Assembly: GCF_900113695.1 (NCBI RefSeq) | Contig: NZ_FOQH01000012.1 | Coordinates: 62,001 to 126,000 of the forward strand | DNA length: 64,000 bases | Origin: Albimonas pacifica | GTDB taxonomy: Bacteria > Pseudomonadota > Alphaproteobacteria > Rhodobacterales > Rhodobacteraceae | Reading direction: 5' to 3' | Shown: positions 15,921-25,254 of the stretch, piece after piece | Layout of the letters: the number at the start of each line of letters is the position of its first letter | Numbering within the stretch: position 1 is the stretch's first letter | The notes under the pieces: model-generated | What the model was told of the DNA's origin: nothing | Databases searched by the model: none | Seen by the model: the letters and a program-made list of their open reading frames with translations, nothing else | Position numbers and translations under genes: made by a program

Positions 15921-17399
15921 TCAGATGCCGCCTAGGCTGAGGTACTTGATCTCGAGGAAGTCCTCGATCCCGTACTTCGAGCCCTCGCGGCCCAGGCCCG
16001 ACTGCTTGACGCCGCCGAAGGGCGCCACCGCGGTCGAGGGCAGGCCGTCGTTGACGCCGACGATGCCGTATTCCAGCGCCTCGGCCACGCGGAAGCAGCG
16101 GCCGATGTCGCGGGAATAGAAGTAGGAGGCGAGGCCGAACTCGGTGTCGTTGGCCATGGCGATGGCCTCCTCCTCGGTCTCGAAGGCGAAGAGGGGGGCG
16201 ACGGGGCCGAAGGTCTCTTCCTTCGCGACCTTCATCTCCTGGGTGACGCCGGTCAGCACGGTGGGCGTGTAGAAGGAGCCGCCGAGCGCGTGGGGGAAGC
16301 CGCCGAACTCGATCTCGGCCCCCTTGGAGACGGCGTCCTGGACGTGCTCCTCGACCTTCTTCATGCCGGCGGCGTCGATCATCGGGCCCACGGCGACGCC
16401 CTCGGCGAAGCCGTCGCCGACCTTCAGGTCATGGACCTTCATCGCCAGCTTCTCGGCGAACTTCGCGTAGACGCCCTTCTGCACGTAGATGCGGTTGGCG
16501 CAGATGCAGGTCTGGCCGGCGTTGCGGAACTTGGAGCCCATCGCCCCCTCGACCGCGGCGTCCAGGTCGGCGTCGTCGAAGACGATGAAGGGCGCGTTGC
16601 CGCCGAGCTCGAGGCTCAGCTTCTTGATGTCGCCGGCGCACTGCTCCATCAGGATCCGGCCCACTTCGGTGGAACCCGTGAAGGTCAGCTTGCGCACCTT
16701 GGGATTGGTGCAGAGCTCCTTGCCGATGGGCGAGGCCGACGAGGACGTGATCACGTTGAACACGCCCGCCGGGAAGCCCGCCCGCTCGGCCAGCACGGCG
16801 ATGGCGGTGCACGACAGCGGCGTCTGCTTGGCGGGGCGCGCGACCACCGTGCAGCCCGAGGCCAGCGCCGGCCCGATCTTGCGGGTGATCATCGCGTTCG
16901 GGAAGTTCCAGGGCGTGATCGAGGCCACCACGCCGACGGGCTGCTTGAGCACCACGATCCGCTTGCCGGGGGCGGCGGCGGGGATGGTGTCGCCGTAGAT
17001 GCGCTTGCCCTCTTCGGCGAACCACTTGAGGAACGAGGCGCCGTAGAGGATCTCCCCCTTCGCCTCGGTCACGGGCTTGCCCTGCTCGGCGGTCAGGATG
17101 GCGGCGAGGTCGTCGGCGTTCTCCACCATCAGGTCATGGAGCTTCTCGACCAGCGCGGCGCGCTCGGAGGCGAGCATCTTCGCCCATTTCTTCTGGGCGT
17201 CGTAGGCGGCGTCGATCGCTTCGGTGGTCATCGCGACCGAGCAGTCGGCGACCTCCTGGATCGGCTTCAGCGTCGAGGGGTTCGTCACCGGGAAGGTGGC
17301 GCCGCCGTCGCCGTCCCGCCAGCGCCCGCCGATGTAGGCGCGACCGGTCAGCAGCGACGGGTCCTTGAGCTTTACGGGGAAAGTCATCGCGACGTTCAT
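15921..17399 (-). CDS. gabD: NAD(P)-dependent succinate-semialdehyde dehydrogenase family protein
   Basis: Oxidises succinate semialdehyde (or a similar semialdehyde) to succinate. 492 residues. ALDH marks: ASITPWNFPNAMITRKIGPA, the cofactor loop TFTGSTEVGRILME, the general base Glu in LELGGNAPFIVFDDAD, and the catalytic Cys298 in NAGQTCICANRIY. The C-terminus SGLGREGSKYGIEDFLEIKY is typical of GabD. The Cys-x-Cys at the active site matches redox-regulated SSADHs. It lies 171 bp downstream of the Lrp-type regulator on the same strand. The GabD assignment is by family resemblance; other short-chain semialdehydes are possible. Confidence 0.9.
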   Translation of the reverse strand: MNVAMTFPVKLKDPSLLTGRAYIGGRWRDGDGGATFPVTNPSTLKPIQEVADCSVAMTTEAIDAAYDAQKKWAKMLASERAALVEKLHDLMVENADDLAAILTAEQGKPVTEAKGEILYGASFLKWFAEEGKRIYGDTIPAAAPGKRIVVLKQPVGVVASITPWNFPNAMITRKIGPALASGCTVVARPAKQTPLSCTAIAVLAERAGFPAGVFNVITSSSASPIGKELCTNPKVRKLTFTGSTEVGRILMEQCAGDIKKLSLELGGNAPFIVFDDADLDAAVEGAMGSKFRNAGQTCICANRIYVQKGVYAKFAEKLAMKVHDLKVGDGFAEGVAVGPMIDAAGMKKVEEHVQDAVSKGAEIEFGGFPHALGGSFYTPTVLTGVTQEMKVAKEETFGPVAPLFAFETEEEAIAMANDTEFGLASYFYSRDIGRCFRVAEALEYGIVGVNDGLPSTAVAPFGGVKQSGLGREGSKYGIEDFLEIKYLSLGGI

Positions 17400-17570
17400 T
17401 GGGGCATCCTCGCTTGGGTCTCGGCGACCCTAATCCAAGGGACCCGGCGGCGGCAACGGCGGCCCGGGCGGCCGCGTTGCGCGCTATGTGGTCCCGAAAC
17501 GTTGAGCGAAGCTTAACATGGCGCCCGCGATCGCGCTCGCCAGCCCCGGGGCGACGGCCGGCCGCGCCGC

Positions 17571-19504
<1,934 letters not shown>

Positions 19505-19560
19505 GCGGCCGGTCCCCGGCGCGCGCGCCCCGGCCCTGACCCGGGGCCCCGCGCGGCCCG

Positions 19561-19593
19561 CGGGGGCGCGCGGCCGGGCGCCGGGCGCCCCCG
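19561..19593 (+). terminator. Hairpin after dgdA
   Basis: CGGGGGCGC / GCGCCCCCG 9-bp stem with a 15-base GC-rich loop, about 57 bases past the dgdA stop. There is no T tract, so termination would need help. Confidence 0.4.
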
Positions 19594-19611
19594 CCCGCCC
19601 GGGGGGCTCGG

Positions 19612-19626
19612 CTGACCCCCGGTCAG
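19612..19626. promoter_or_regulatory. Small inverted repeat upstream of the scoA promoter
   Basis: CTGACC-CCC-GGTCAG, perfect 6-bp arms, 30 bases before the putative -35 of scoA. A possible operator; no regulator is identified. Confidence 0.35.
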
Positions 19627-19655
19627 ATCTCCTGCCCCCGCTTGCTGCACCTGCG

Positions 19656-19684
19656 TTGACAGGGCGGGCGGCGGGGCGCAACTA
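19656..19684 (+). promoter_or_regulatory. Putative promoter of the sco genes
   Basis: Perfect -35 TTGACA at 19656-19661. At 17-18 bases the -10 position reads CAACTAAG, a poor match, as is common in GC-rich alphaproteobacteria. About 70 bases upstream of scoA. Confidence 0.45.
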
Positions 19685-19755
19685 AGGGGACGACCGGGCC
19701 GGGGAGGGGCCGAGCGGCCCGCCCTCACGGCTCTCGCGCGATCCGGAGGAGTTGC

Positions 19756-20451
19756 ATGAAGAAGGTGTATGGTTCCGCCGCGGAGGCGCTCGACGGCCTC
19801 CTGTTCGACGGAATGACCATCGCGGCCGGGGGCTTCGGCCTGTCCGGCATCCCCGAGAACCTGATCGCCGCGATCCGCGACGCGGGCACGAAGGACCTGA
19901 CCATCGCCTCCAACAACTGCGGCGTGGACGACTTCGGCCTGGGCGTGCTGCTGCAGACCAAGCAGGTGAAGAAGATGATCTCGTCCTATGTGGGCGAGAA
20001 CGCCGAGTTCATGCGCCAGTATCTCTCGGGCGAGCTCGAGCTCGAGTTCAACCCGCAGGGCACGCTGGCCGAGCGGATGCGCGCCGGCGGCTGCGGCATC
20101 CCCGGCTTCTACACCAAGACCGGCGTCGGCACCCAGATCGCCGAGGGCAAGGAGCACAAGGACTTCGACGGCCAGACCTACATCCTCGAGCGCGCCATCG
20201 TCGCCGACCTCGCCATCGTCAAGGCGTGGAAGGCGGACACCACCGGCAACCTCGTGTTCCGCAAGACCGCCCGGAACTTCAATCCCGACGCCGCCATGTG
20301 CGGCAAGGTCTGCGTCTGCGAGGTCGAGGAGATCGTGCAGCCCGGCGAGCTCGACGGCGACGCGATCCACCTGCCGGGCGTCTTCGTCCATCGCCTGATC
20401 CAGGGCGCGTTCGAGAAGCGCATCGAGAAGCGCACCGTGCGCGCGGCATGA
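19756..20451 (+). CDS. scoA: 3-oxoacid CoA-transferase subunit A
   Basis: Alpha subunit of succinyl-CoA:3-ketoacid CoA-transferase, which activates acetoacetate to acetoacetyl-CoA at the cost of succinyl-CoA. 231 residues. Family marks are GMTIAAGGFGLSGIPENLIA, SYVGENAEFMRQYLSGELEL, GGCGIPGFYTKTGVGT and VFRKTARNFNP. The ATG at 19756 follows GGAGG. The partner subunit is 965 bases away because a methyltransferase gene lies between. Its last codon and stop overlap the methyltransferase start (ATGA), so the three are translationally coupled. Confidence 0.95.
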   Translation: MKKVYGSAAEALDGLLFDGMTIAAGGFGLSGIPENLIAAIRDAGTKDLTIASNNCGVDDFGLGVLLQTKQVKKMISSYVGENAEFMRQYLSGELELEFNPQGTLAERMRAGGCGIPGFYTKTGVGTQIAEGKEHKDFDGQTYILERAIVADLAIVKAWKADTTGNLVFRKTARNFNPDAAMCGKVCVCEVEEIVQPGELDGDAIHLPGVFVHRLIQGAFEKRIEKRTVRAA

Positions 20452-21311
20452 AGACCCCCGGGGCTCTCGGGCGCTCCCCGCGCGGAGGCGGCCGCCGCGC
20501 CGCCGCCCGCGGCGCGCGCGCCGGAAAGCCCGGCCGCAAGGGCCGGGGCGAGGGCGGGCGCGCCGCCCCGCCCGCGCGCCGTCCCGGCTTCTTCGACGCC
20601 TACCCCCGCTTCGCCGAGGAGGGGACGGTGGCCGCCGACCTCGCGCGGCTGAACTACCGCCACGAGCTGCTGATCGCGGCCAACGCGTCCCTGCTGAAGG
20701 ACGCGCGGGTGCTCGACCTGGCCTGCAACGACGGGCGCTTCGGGCTCGCCGCGCTTGAAGGCGCGGGCGCGGCCCATGTGCTCGGCGTCGAGGCGCGCGA
20801 CGAGGCGATCGCCCGCGGGCGGCGGGCCTTCGCCGACTACGGGATCGACCCCGCGCGCTACGAGTTCCGGCAGGGCGACGTGTTCGAGGCGCTGGCGCGG
20901 ATGACGCCGGGCGCCTTCGACACTGCGCTGGTGCTGGGCTTTCTCTATCACACGCCGCGTCAGTACGAGCTGTTCGCCCATCTCGACCGGCTGGGCGTGC
21001 GCAACGTGATCGTGGACAGCCAGGTGATCCGCGCCGGCGGGCGCGGCGCCCGGGCCCGCCGCCGGCGCATGAACGAGGGCGAGCCGCGGGTCTTCGTCGA
21101 GATGCGCTGGGAAGGCGCGGCCAAGGACGGCGCCATCGCCGATCCCCGCGGCCGCGGCGAGGCGCTGTCGACGATCCCCTCGGCCGGGGCGCTGGAGATG
21201 TGGCTGCAGGAGTTCGGCTGGACCGTCGCCCGCACGCCGCTGCCCCCTCCCGCGCCCAACACCGGCGTCTACCGGCGCGGCCTGCGGGTCGCGATGACCG
21301 GGACGCGATGA
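20448..21311 (+). CDS. SAM-dependent methyltransferase inserted between scoA and scoB
   Basis: 287 residues. The first 45 or so are Arg/Gly/Ala-rich and probably disordered. A class I methyltransferase domain follows: VLDLACNDGRFGLAALEGAG (SAM motif I), LGVEARDEAIARGRRAF (motif II) and FDTALVLGFLYHTPRQYELF. This resembles the DUF1698 / CmoB-like group. Substrate unknown. Its ATG overlaps the scoA stop by 4 bases, and scoB starts 105 bases downstream with its own strong ribosome site. Why a methyltransferase sits between the two CoA-transferase subunits is unclear. Confidence 0.85.
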   Translation: MKTPGALGRSPRGGGRRAAARGARAGKPGRKGRGEGGRAAPPARRPGFFDAYPRFAEEGTVAADLARLNYRHELLIAANASLLKDARVLDLACNDGRFGLAALEGAGAAHVLGVEARDEAIARGRRAFADYGIDPARYEFRQGDVFEALARMTPGAFDTALVLGFLYHTPRQYELFAHLDRLGVRNVIVDSQVIRAGGRGARARRRRMNEGEPRVFVEMRWEGAAKDGAIADPRGRGEALSTIPSAGALEMWLQEFGWTVARTPLPPPAPNTGVYRRGLRVAMTGTR

Positions 21312-21416
21312 CCGACCCCGGGCCGGCGCCCCGCCGCGCCGCCCGACCCGATGGACCCGATTTGGACCGGGGGCGCGCCCGCCGCGCGGCCGCCCGATAG
21401 GAGGAGAGCGCAGACG

Positions 21417-22046
21417 ATGCCCTGGGATCGTGACCAGATGGCCGCCCGAGCCGCGCAGGAGCTCGAGGACGGGATGTACGTGAACCTCGGGATCGGGATT
21501 CCGACCCTGGTGGCCAACTTCGTCCCCGAAGGCGTGGACGTGACCCTGCAGTCGGAGAACGGGATGCTCGGCATCGGGCCGTTCCCGACCGAGAACGAGG
21601 TCGACCCCGACCTGATCAACGCCGGCAAGCAGACGGTGACCGAGCTGCCGCACACCGCCTATTTCGGCTCCTCGACCAGCTTCGCGATGATCCGCGGCGG
21701 CAAGATCGCGCTGGCGATCCTGGGCGCGATGGAGGTGGCCGAGAACGGCGACCTGGCCAACTGGATGATCCCGGGCAAGCTGGTGAAGGGCATGGGCGGC
21801 GCCATGGACCTGGTGGCGGGCGTGGGCCGGGTGATCGTGATCATGGATCACGCCAACAAGGCGGGCGAATCGAAGCTGCTCAAGCAGTGCACCCTGCCGC
21901 TGACCGGGGCGGGCGTGGTCGACCGGATCATCACCAACCTGGGCGTCTTCGACGTGGTCGAGGGCGGCCTGAAGGTGGTCGAGCTCGCCGAGGGCGTCGA
22001 CATGGACGAGGTCCGCGCCAAGACCGAGGCGACGCTCGTCGCCTGA
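21417..22046 (+). CDS. scoB: 3-oxoacid CoA-transferase subunit B
   Basis: Beta subunit of succinyl-CoA:3-ketoacid CoA-transferase; carries the catalytic glutamate. 209 residues. The active-site S-E-N-G is in [20 protein letters not shown] (Glu47), which forms the glutamyl-CoA thioester. Other family parts are [20 protein letters not shown] and [27 protein letters not shown] precedes the ATG at 21417. A terminator hairpin follows at 22079. Confidence 0.96.
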   Translation: MPWDRDQMAARAAQELEDGMYVNLGIGIPTLVANFVPEGVDVTLQSENGMLGIGPFPTENEVDPDLINAGKQTVTELPHTAYFGSSTSFAMIRGGKIALAILGAMEVAENGDLANWMIPGKLVKGMGGAMDLVAGVGRVIVIMDHANKAGESKLLKQCTLPLTGAGVVDRIITNLGVFDVVEGGLKVVELAEGVDMDEVRAKTEATLVA

Positions 22047-22078
22047 CCGTTCGGCCGGCCCCGCGCCGCGCCGTCTCG

Positions 22079-22107
22079 AAGGGCCTCCGCCGCGCGGGGG
22101 CCCTTTT
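22079..22107 (+). terminator. Rho-independent terminator after scoB
   Basis: 10-base stem AAGGGCCTCC / GGGGGCCCTT (one G-U pair), 7-base loop, then TTTT. Confidence 0.75.
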
Positions 22108-22131
22108 CGCGTGCGCGCGCCGCGGGGGCGG

Positions 22132-23052
22132 TCAGCGGGGGGCCGCGATCCAGCCGGGGCGGGCGGCGCGCGCCGCCGTCGCCGCGACCGTCGGGCGGTG
22201 CAGGGCGGGGGAGGGGGCGCAGGGGGCGCGGAAGCTCTCGGGCGGGCTCAGGCACAGCTCCTGGAGGGCCGCGGCGGCGGCGAGCACCCGGGGCACGTAG
22301 GCCCGCGTCTCGGCCCAGTCGGGCACGCCGCGCCGCGCCTCCACCGCCGCCGCGCCGGCGTTGTAGGCGGCGAGCGCGGCCAGCGGATCCTCGTCGAACC
22401 GCCGCAGCAGGGCGGCGAGGTGGCGGGCCGCGCCGGGCACGGCCTGGGCCGGCGCGAAGGCGTCCGAAACCCCCAGCTCGGCCGCCGTGGCGGGCATCAG
22501 CTGCATCAGTCCCAGGGCGCCTTTCGGGCTGGTCGCGCGCGAATCACCGCCGGATTCCGCGATCGCCACCGCCAGCAGCAGGCTCAGCGACAGGCCCGAT
22601 CCCCGGGCCGCAGCCAGCATCGCGGAACCGTGAGCGTCCATGATCCGGCGCGCCGTCTCGCGGTCGCGCTCGGCGGCGCGGCCGGTCGCCCGCCCCCAGT
22701 CCGCCGCGGCCGCGAGCGCAGGCGCGAGGGGCCGCGCGCGGGTCACCTGGGGCCGCGCCTCCGGCCGCGACCAGAAGCCCTGCGCGGCGCCCGGCCGGAG
22801 GGCGACAACTGACTGATTTTGAAACACGATCCGCTTGCGGGCGCCGGCGGGCGGAGGCGTCACGCTGCGGAAGGTGAAGTCCCCGCCCGCGGCCGTCGCG
22901 CCCCCGGTCTGCGCCGCCGCGCCCGCCGCCGCCGACAGCGCCAGCAGCGCCGCCGCCGCGAGCCGCACGAGCGCGTGGGACGGACTTCCGCCGCACGGCG
23001 CCGCGACCTCAGGTCGCCCGGCCCCGGGGACCTGCGAGGGGCCCGGGTTCAT
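22132..23052 (-). CDS. Lytic transglycosylase, SLT domain
   Basis: Periplasmic murein lytic transglycosylase of about 306 residues. A hydrophobic export signal (VRLAAAALLALSAAAGAAAQ) follows a polar leader. The SLT domain has LLLAVAIAESGGDSRATSPK (catalytic Glu), GALGLMQLMPATAAELGVSD and DPLAALAAYNAGAAAVEARR. The start is uncertain: ATG at 23052 or 23082, neither with a good ribosome site. It is divergent from the Tad pilus locus. Dedicated transglycosylases often open the wall for secretion or pilus machines, so a link is plausible but inferred. Confidence 0.88.
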   Translation of the reverse strand: MNPGPSQVPGAGRPEVAAPCGGSPSHALVRLAAAALLALSAAAGAAAQTGGATAAGGDFTFRSVTPPPAGARKRIVFQNQSVVALRPGAAQGFWSRPEARPQVTRARPLAPALAAAADWGRATGRAAERDRETARRIMDAHGSAMLAAARGSGLSLSLLLAVAIAESGGDSRATSPKGALGLMQLMPATAAELGVSDAFAPAQAVPGAARHLAALLRRFDEDPLAALAAYNAGAAAVEARRGVPDWAETRAYVPRVLAAAAALQELCLSPPESFRAPCAPSPALHRPTVAATAARAARPGWIAAPR

Positions 23053-23094
23053 GTGGCTGAAAGCTGCGGGATGGTGTAACATCGGCTCAGTGGA

Positions 23095-23313
23095 ATGAAG
23101 CGGTGCGTAACGTTGCTCGAGTACAAGCATATCTACCGCCTCGTGGCACGCGAGGATGGTGCGGTGACGGCGGATTTCGTGATCCTGTCGGCCTCCGTCA
23201 TCATGATCGCGATCAGCTTCGGGACCGCGTTCTCCGACGGAATGCAGTCCCTGCTCGATGCCGTGACCCAGTTGATCAACGACGGCGCGGTCGCCGTCGA
23301 CAGCGGCTGGTGA
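23095..23313 (+). CDS. Flp-like prepilin, divergent (first pilin)
   Basis: 72 residues. A charged leader ends at Gly22 (YRLVAREDG), followed by AVTADFVILSASVIMIAISF, a hydrophobic helix as in Flp type IVb pilins. Cleavage after Gly22 by the TadV-like peptidase would leave about 50 residues. Position +5 is Asp and +6 Phe, in place of the usual Glu-Tyr. It heads the Tad locus, and a 396-bp gap separates it from the second pilin. The leader is longer than typical. It may be a minor pilin or a pseudopilin. Confidence 0.72.
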   Translation: MKRCVTLLEYKHIYRLVAREDGAVTADFVILSASVIMIAISFGTAFSDGMQSLLDAVTQLINDGAVAVDSGW

Positions 23314-23709
23314 CGCCCCGTCCCGCGACTCGGTCTGATCCCCGCCCCCGCGACCCGCTCTGCGCATGCCTGCGTCGCCGACCCGCGCGCCGTCGCCATG
23401 CGGAGCAGATGCCGCCAGGTGGAAAACAAGACCGGAGTCGAGGAACCGCCCCCGCGTTCACGGATGGTCAACCTAAACATGCCCGCATTTCTTGACGCAG
23501 GGCCCTACGAATCAGGTTGATTTCCACGGAAGGGACGTTCATGTATATGAGCACCGCAGCGGAGGGTATCCAACGCCGCGAACCAGACCGCCCCTGTCGG
23601 GGCGCAGAGAGTGCCCCGGTCCGGGGTTTAGTAAGTGTTCGCCCGTGTGGGCGATGAGGGGTCCCTTCCAGGCGCTGGCCGGATCCCGTGTTGCAGAAGG
23701 AAGCCTGAG
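23314..23709. other. Regulatory gap between the two pilin genes
   Basis: 396 bp without a supported gene. Less GC-rich stretches around 23490-23560 suggest a promoter for the second pilin, but no clear -35/-10 pair stands out. Two hairpins sit just upstream: CGCCCC-TGTC-GGGGCG (23589-23604) and CCCCGG-T-CCGGGG then TTTA (23614-23629). They could attenuate or be leader structure. Confidence 0.45.
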
Positions 23710-23934
23710 ATGAACATCTTCACCAAAGCTCGCCGCGTGATCTCCGACGACTCCGGCGCCGTGACCGTCGACTGGGTCGTGCTGACCGCCGCCGTCGTGA
23801 TCCTCTCGATCGGCGCGATCACCACCCTCTCCGGCGGCGTCGGCGGCCTGATCGACTCGATCGACGCCGAGCTGAGCCAGGGCGGCGGCGTGGTCGCCGA
23901 CCAGGAGTGGTCGTCGGGCACCCCCTCCACCTGA
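23710..23934 (+). CDS. Flp family type IVb pilin-like protein (major pilin candidate)
   Basis: 74 residues. The leader MNIFTKARRVISDDSG ends at Gly16, then AVTVDWVVLTAAVVILSIGA as the mature N-terminal helix. Mature +5/+6 are Asp-Trp rather than Glu-Tyr. The mature pilin would be about 58 residues. AGGAAG precedes the ATG at 23710. A strong stem-loop follows the stop, fitting a highly expressed structural subunit whose message outlasts the downstream genes. Confidence 0.85.
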   Translation: MNIFTKARRVISDDSGAVTVDWVVLTAAVVILSIGAITTLSGGVGGLIDSIDAELSQGGGVVADQEWSSGTPST

Positions 23935-23968
23935 TCTCGGCCTGAGCCGCACGGCTTCCGCGGCCTGA

Positions 23969-23995
23969 CCCGCGTCGCGTCGACCGCGACGCGGG
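23969..23995 (+). terminator. Stem-loop after the major pilin gene
   Basis: Perfect 11-bp stem CCCGCGTCGCG / CGCGACGCGGG with a 5-base loop, 34 bases past the pilin stop. No T run directly follows. Likely a 3' stabiliser or attenuator. Confidence 0.6.
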
Positions 23996-24034
23996 AGCCA
24001 GGCGGAAGCGACGGCCGGGAGACGATCGGCTAAG

Positions 24035-24065
24035 CCGCCCCCGGTCACCGGACCGTGGGCGGTTT
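24035..24065 (+). terminator. Second hairpin between pilin and cpaB
   Basis: CCGCCC ... GGGCGG stem with internal pairing (CCGGTCACCGG), followed by TTTC. With the hairpin at 23969 it could terminate most transcripts after the pilin. Confidence 0.5.
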
Positions 24066-24118
24066 CGTCCGTTCACGCGATCCATTCAGCAGATCCAGAC
24101 CGCAGCGAGGCCGCCGCC

Positions 24119-24949
24119 ATGAGATCGCTCGCCGTATTCATCTTCGTCGTCGGGCTCGCGCTCGCCGGAGGGGCCGCCTGGTACGTGTTCACCAAGGTTC
24201 AGGCCGCCGAGGCGCGATCCGGCGCCGCCGTCGCCATGGTGCCCGTCGCGGTGGCCAGCAAGGACCTCAAGTTCGGCCAGCCGCTGTCGCGAGAGGACGT
24301 GCGCGTCGTGCAGTGGCCCGCCGACGCCGTCCCCGAGAACGCCTTCACCTCCCCCGTCGACCTGTTCGGCGAGGGCCCGGACGCCAAGCCCCGCACCGTG
24401 CTGCGGCGCATGGAGCCCAACGAGCTGATCCTGAAGACCAAGATCACCGGCTTCGGCCAGCGCGCCACGGTCGCCACCCTGATCGAGCCGGGGATGCGCG
24501 CCTACACCCTGCCGGTCGACGCGGCCTCGGCCGTGGGCGGTTTCCTGCTGCCGGGCAGCCGGGTCGACATCATCCTGACCACCAAGGACCGCAGCGGCCC
24601 CACCGCCCGCGTGCTGATCCAGAACATCGAGATCGTGGCCGTCGACCAGGACACCGACCCCGACCGGATCGAGGCCAAGATCGCGCGCACCGTCACCGTG
24701 CAGGGCACGCCGGAGCAGGTGCAGGCGCTGACGCTGGCCTCCTCGGTCGGCAGCCTGTCGCTGTCGCTGCGCGGCTTCGGCGCCGATTCGATGGCCGACG
24801 CCGGCGTGCTCGACCGCAACGCCCTGCTGGGCGTGGTCGAGGAGGAGGCGCCCGAGCCCGCCCCGGTCGAGGCCGCCCCCCCGCCCGAGCCCGAGGTGAA
24901 GGTCATCGTGCGCCGCGGCAGCCAGGTCGAGGTCAAGACCATGCAGTGA
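24119..24949 (+). CDS. cpaB: Flp pilus assembly protein CpaB/RcpC
   Basis: 276 residues. An N-terminal membrane anchor (MRSLAVFIFVVGLALAGGAA) precedes an SAF-type domain (MVPVAVASKDLKFGQPLSRE, then VRVVQWPADAVPENAF). The CpaB C-domain has AYTLPVDAASAVGGFLLPGS and RVDIILTT. CpaB works with the CpaC secretin in the periplasm. A Pro/Glu-rich tail (EEEAPEPAPVEAAPPPEPEV) precedes the end. First export gene after the pilins. Confidence 0.93.
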   Translation: MRSLAVFIFVVGLALAGGAAWYVFTKVQAAEARSGAAVAMVPVAVASKDLKFGQPLSREDVRVVQWPADAVPENAFTSPVDLFGEGPDAKPRTVLRRMEPNELILKTKITGFGQRATVATLIEPGMRAYTLPVDAASAVGGFLLPGSRVDIILTTKDRSGPTARVLIQNIEIVAVDQDTDPDRIEAKIARTVTVQGTPEQVQALTLASSVGSLSLSLRGFGADSMADAGVLDRNALLGVVEEEAPEPAPVEAAPPPEPEVKVIVRRGSQVEVKTMQ

Positions 24950-25254
24950 GCGCCGCGCCGCCGGCCCCCGGGCCAGCGGCCGCCGCCCACGCCGCCCGTT
25001 CCGCGCCGCGTCCCGCAAGGGGCGCGGCGCGCGCCGTTTGCGGGCCGCCGTTTCCAGGCGCTCGCCCCGACCGCGCCTGCGGCGGCGATTGCGGGGGCAG
25101 CGTCGCCAATTGGCCACAGTTTGCGACTCCCCCCGAGGAAATCGCGGCGCCGCCGGCGTGAACCATCTTGAACCGTGAATTTGAAAAGGGCTTTATTCCC
25201 GAGGTTTGCGGCAGACTCTTAAAGCGGGGTGTCGACAGTGGGAGGAGCAAAGGC
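24950..25254. other. Gap between cpaB and cpaC with a possible promoter
   Basis: 305 bp with no gene. It contains the palindrome GCCAATTGGC at 25105-25114 and the AT-richest stretch of the locus at 25168-25200. Confidence 0.45.
25168..25197 (+). promoter_or_regulatory. Putative promoter for cpaC and downstream Tad genes
   Basis: TTGAAC (25168-25173), 18-base spacer, TTTATT (25192-25197); each hexamer matches consensus at 4 of 6. About 58 bases upstream of the cpaC ATG, in an otherwise unusually AT-rich patch. Confidence 0.45.
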
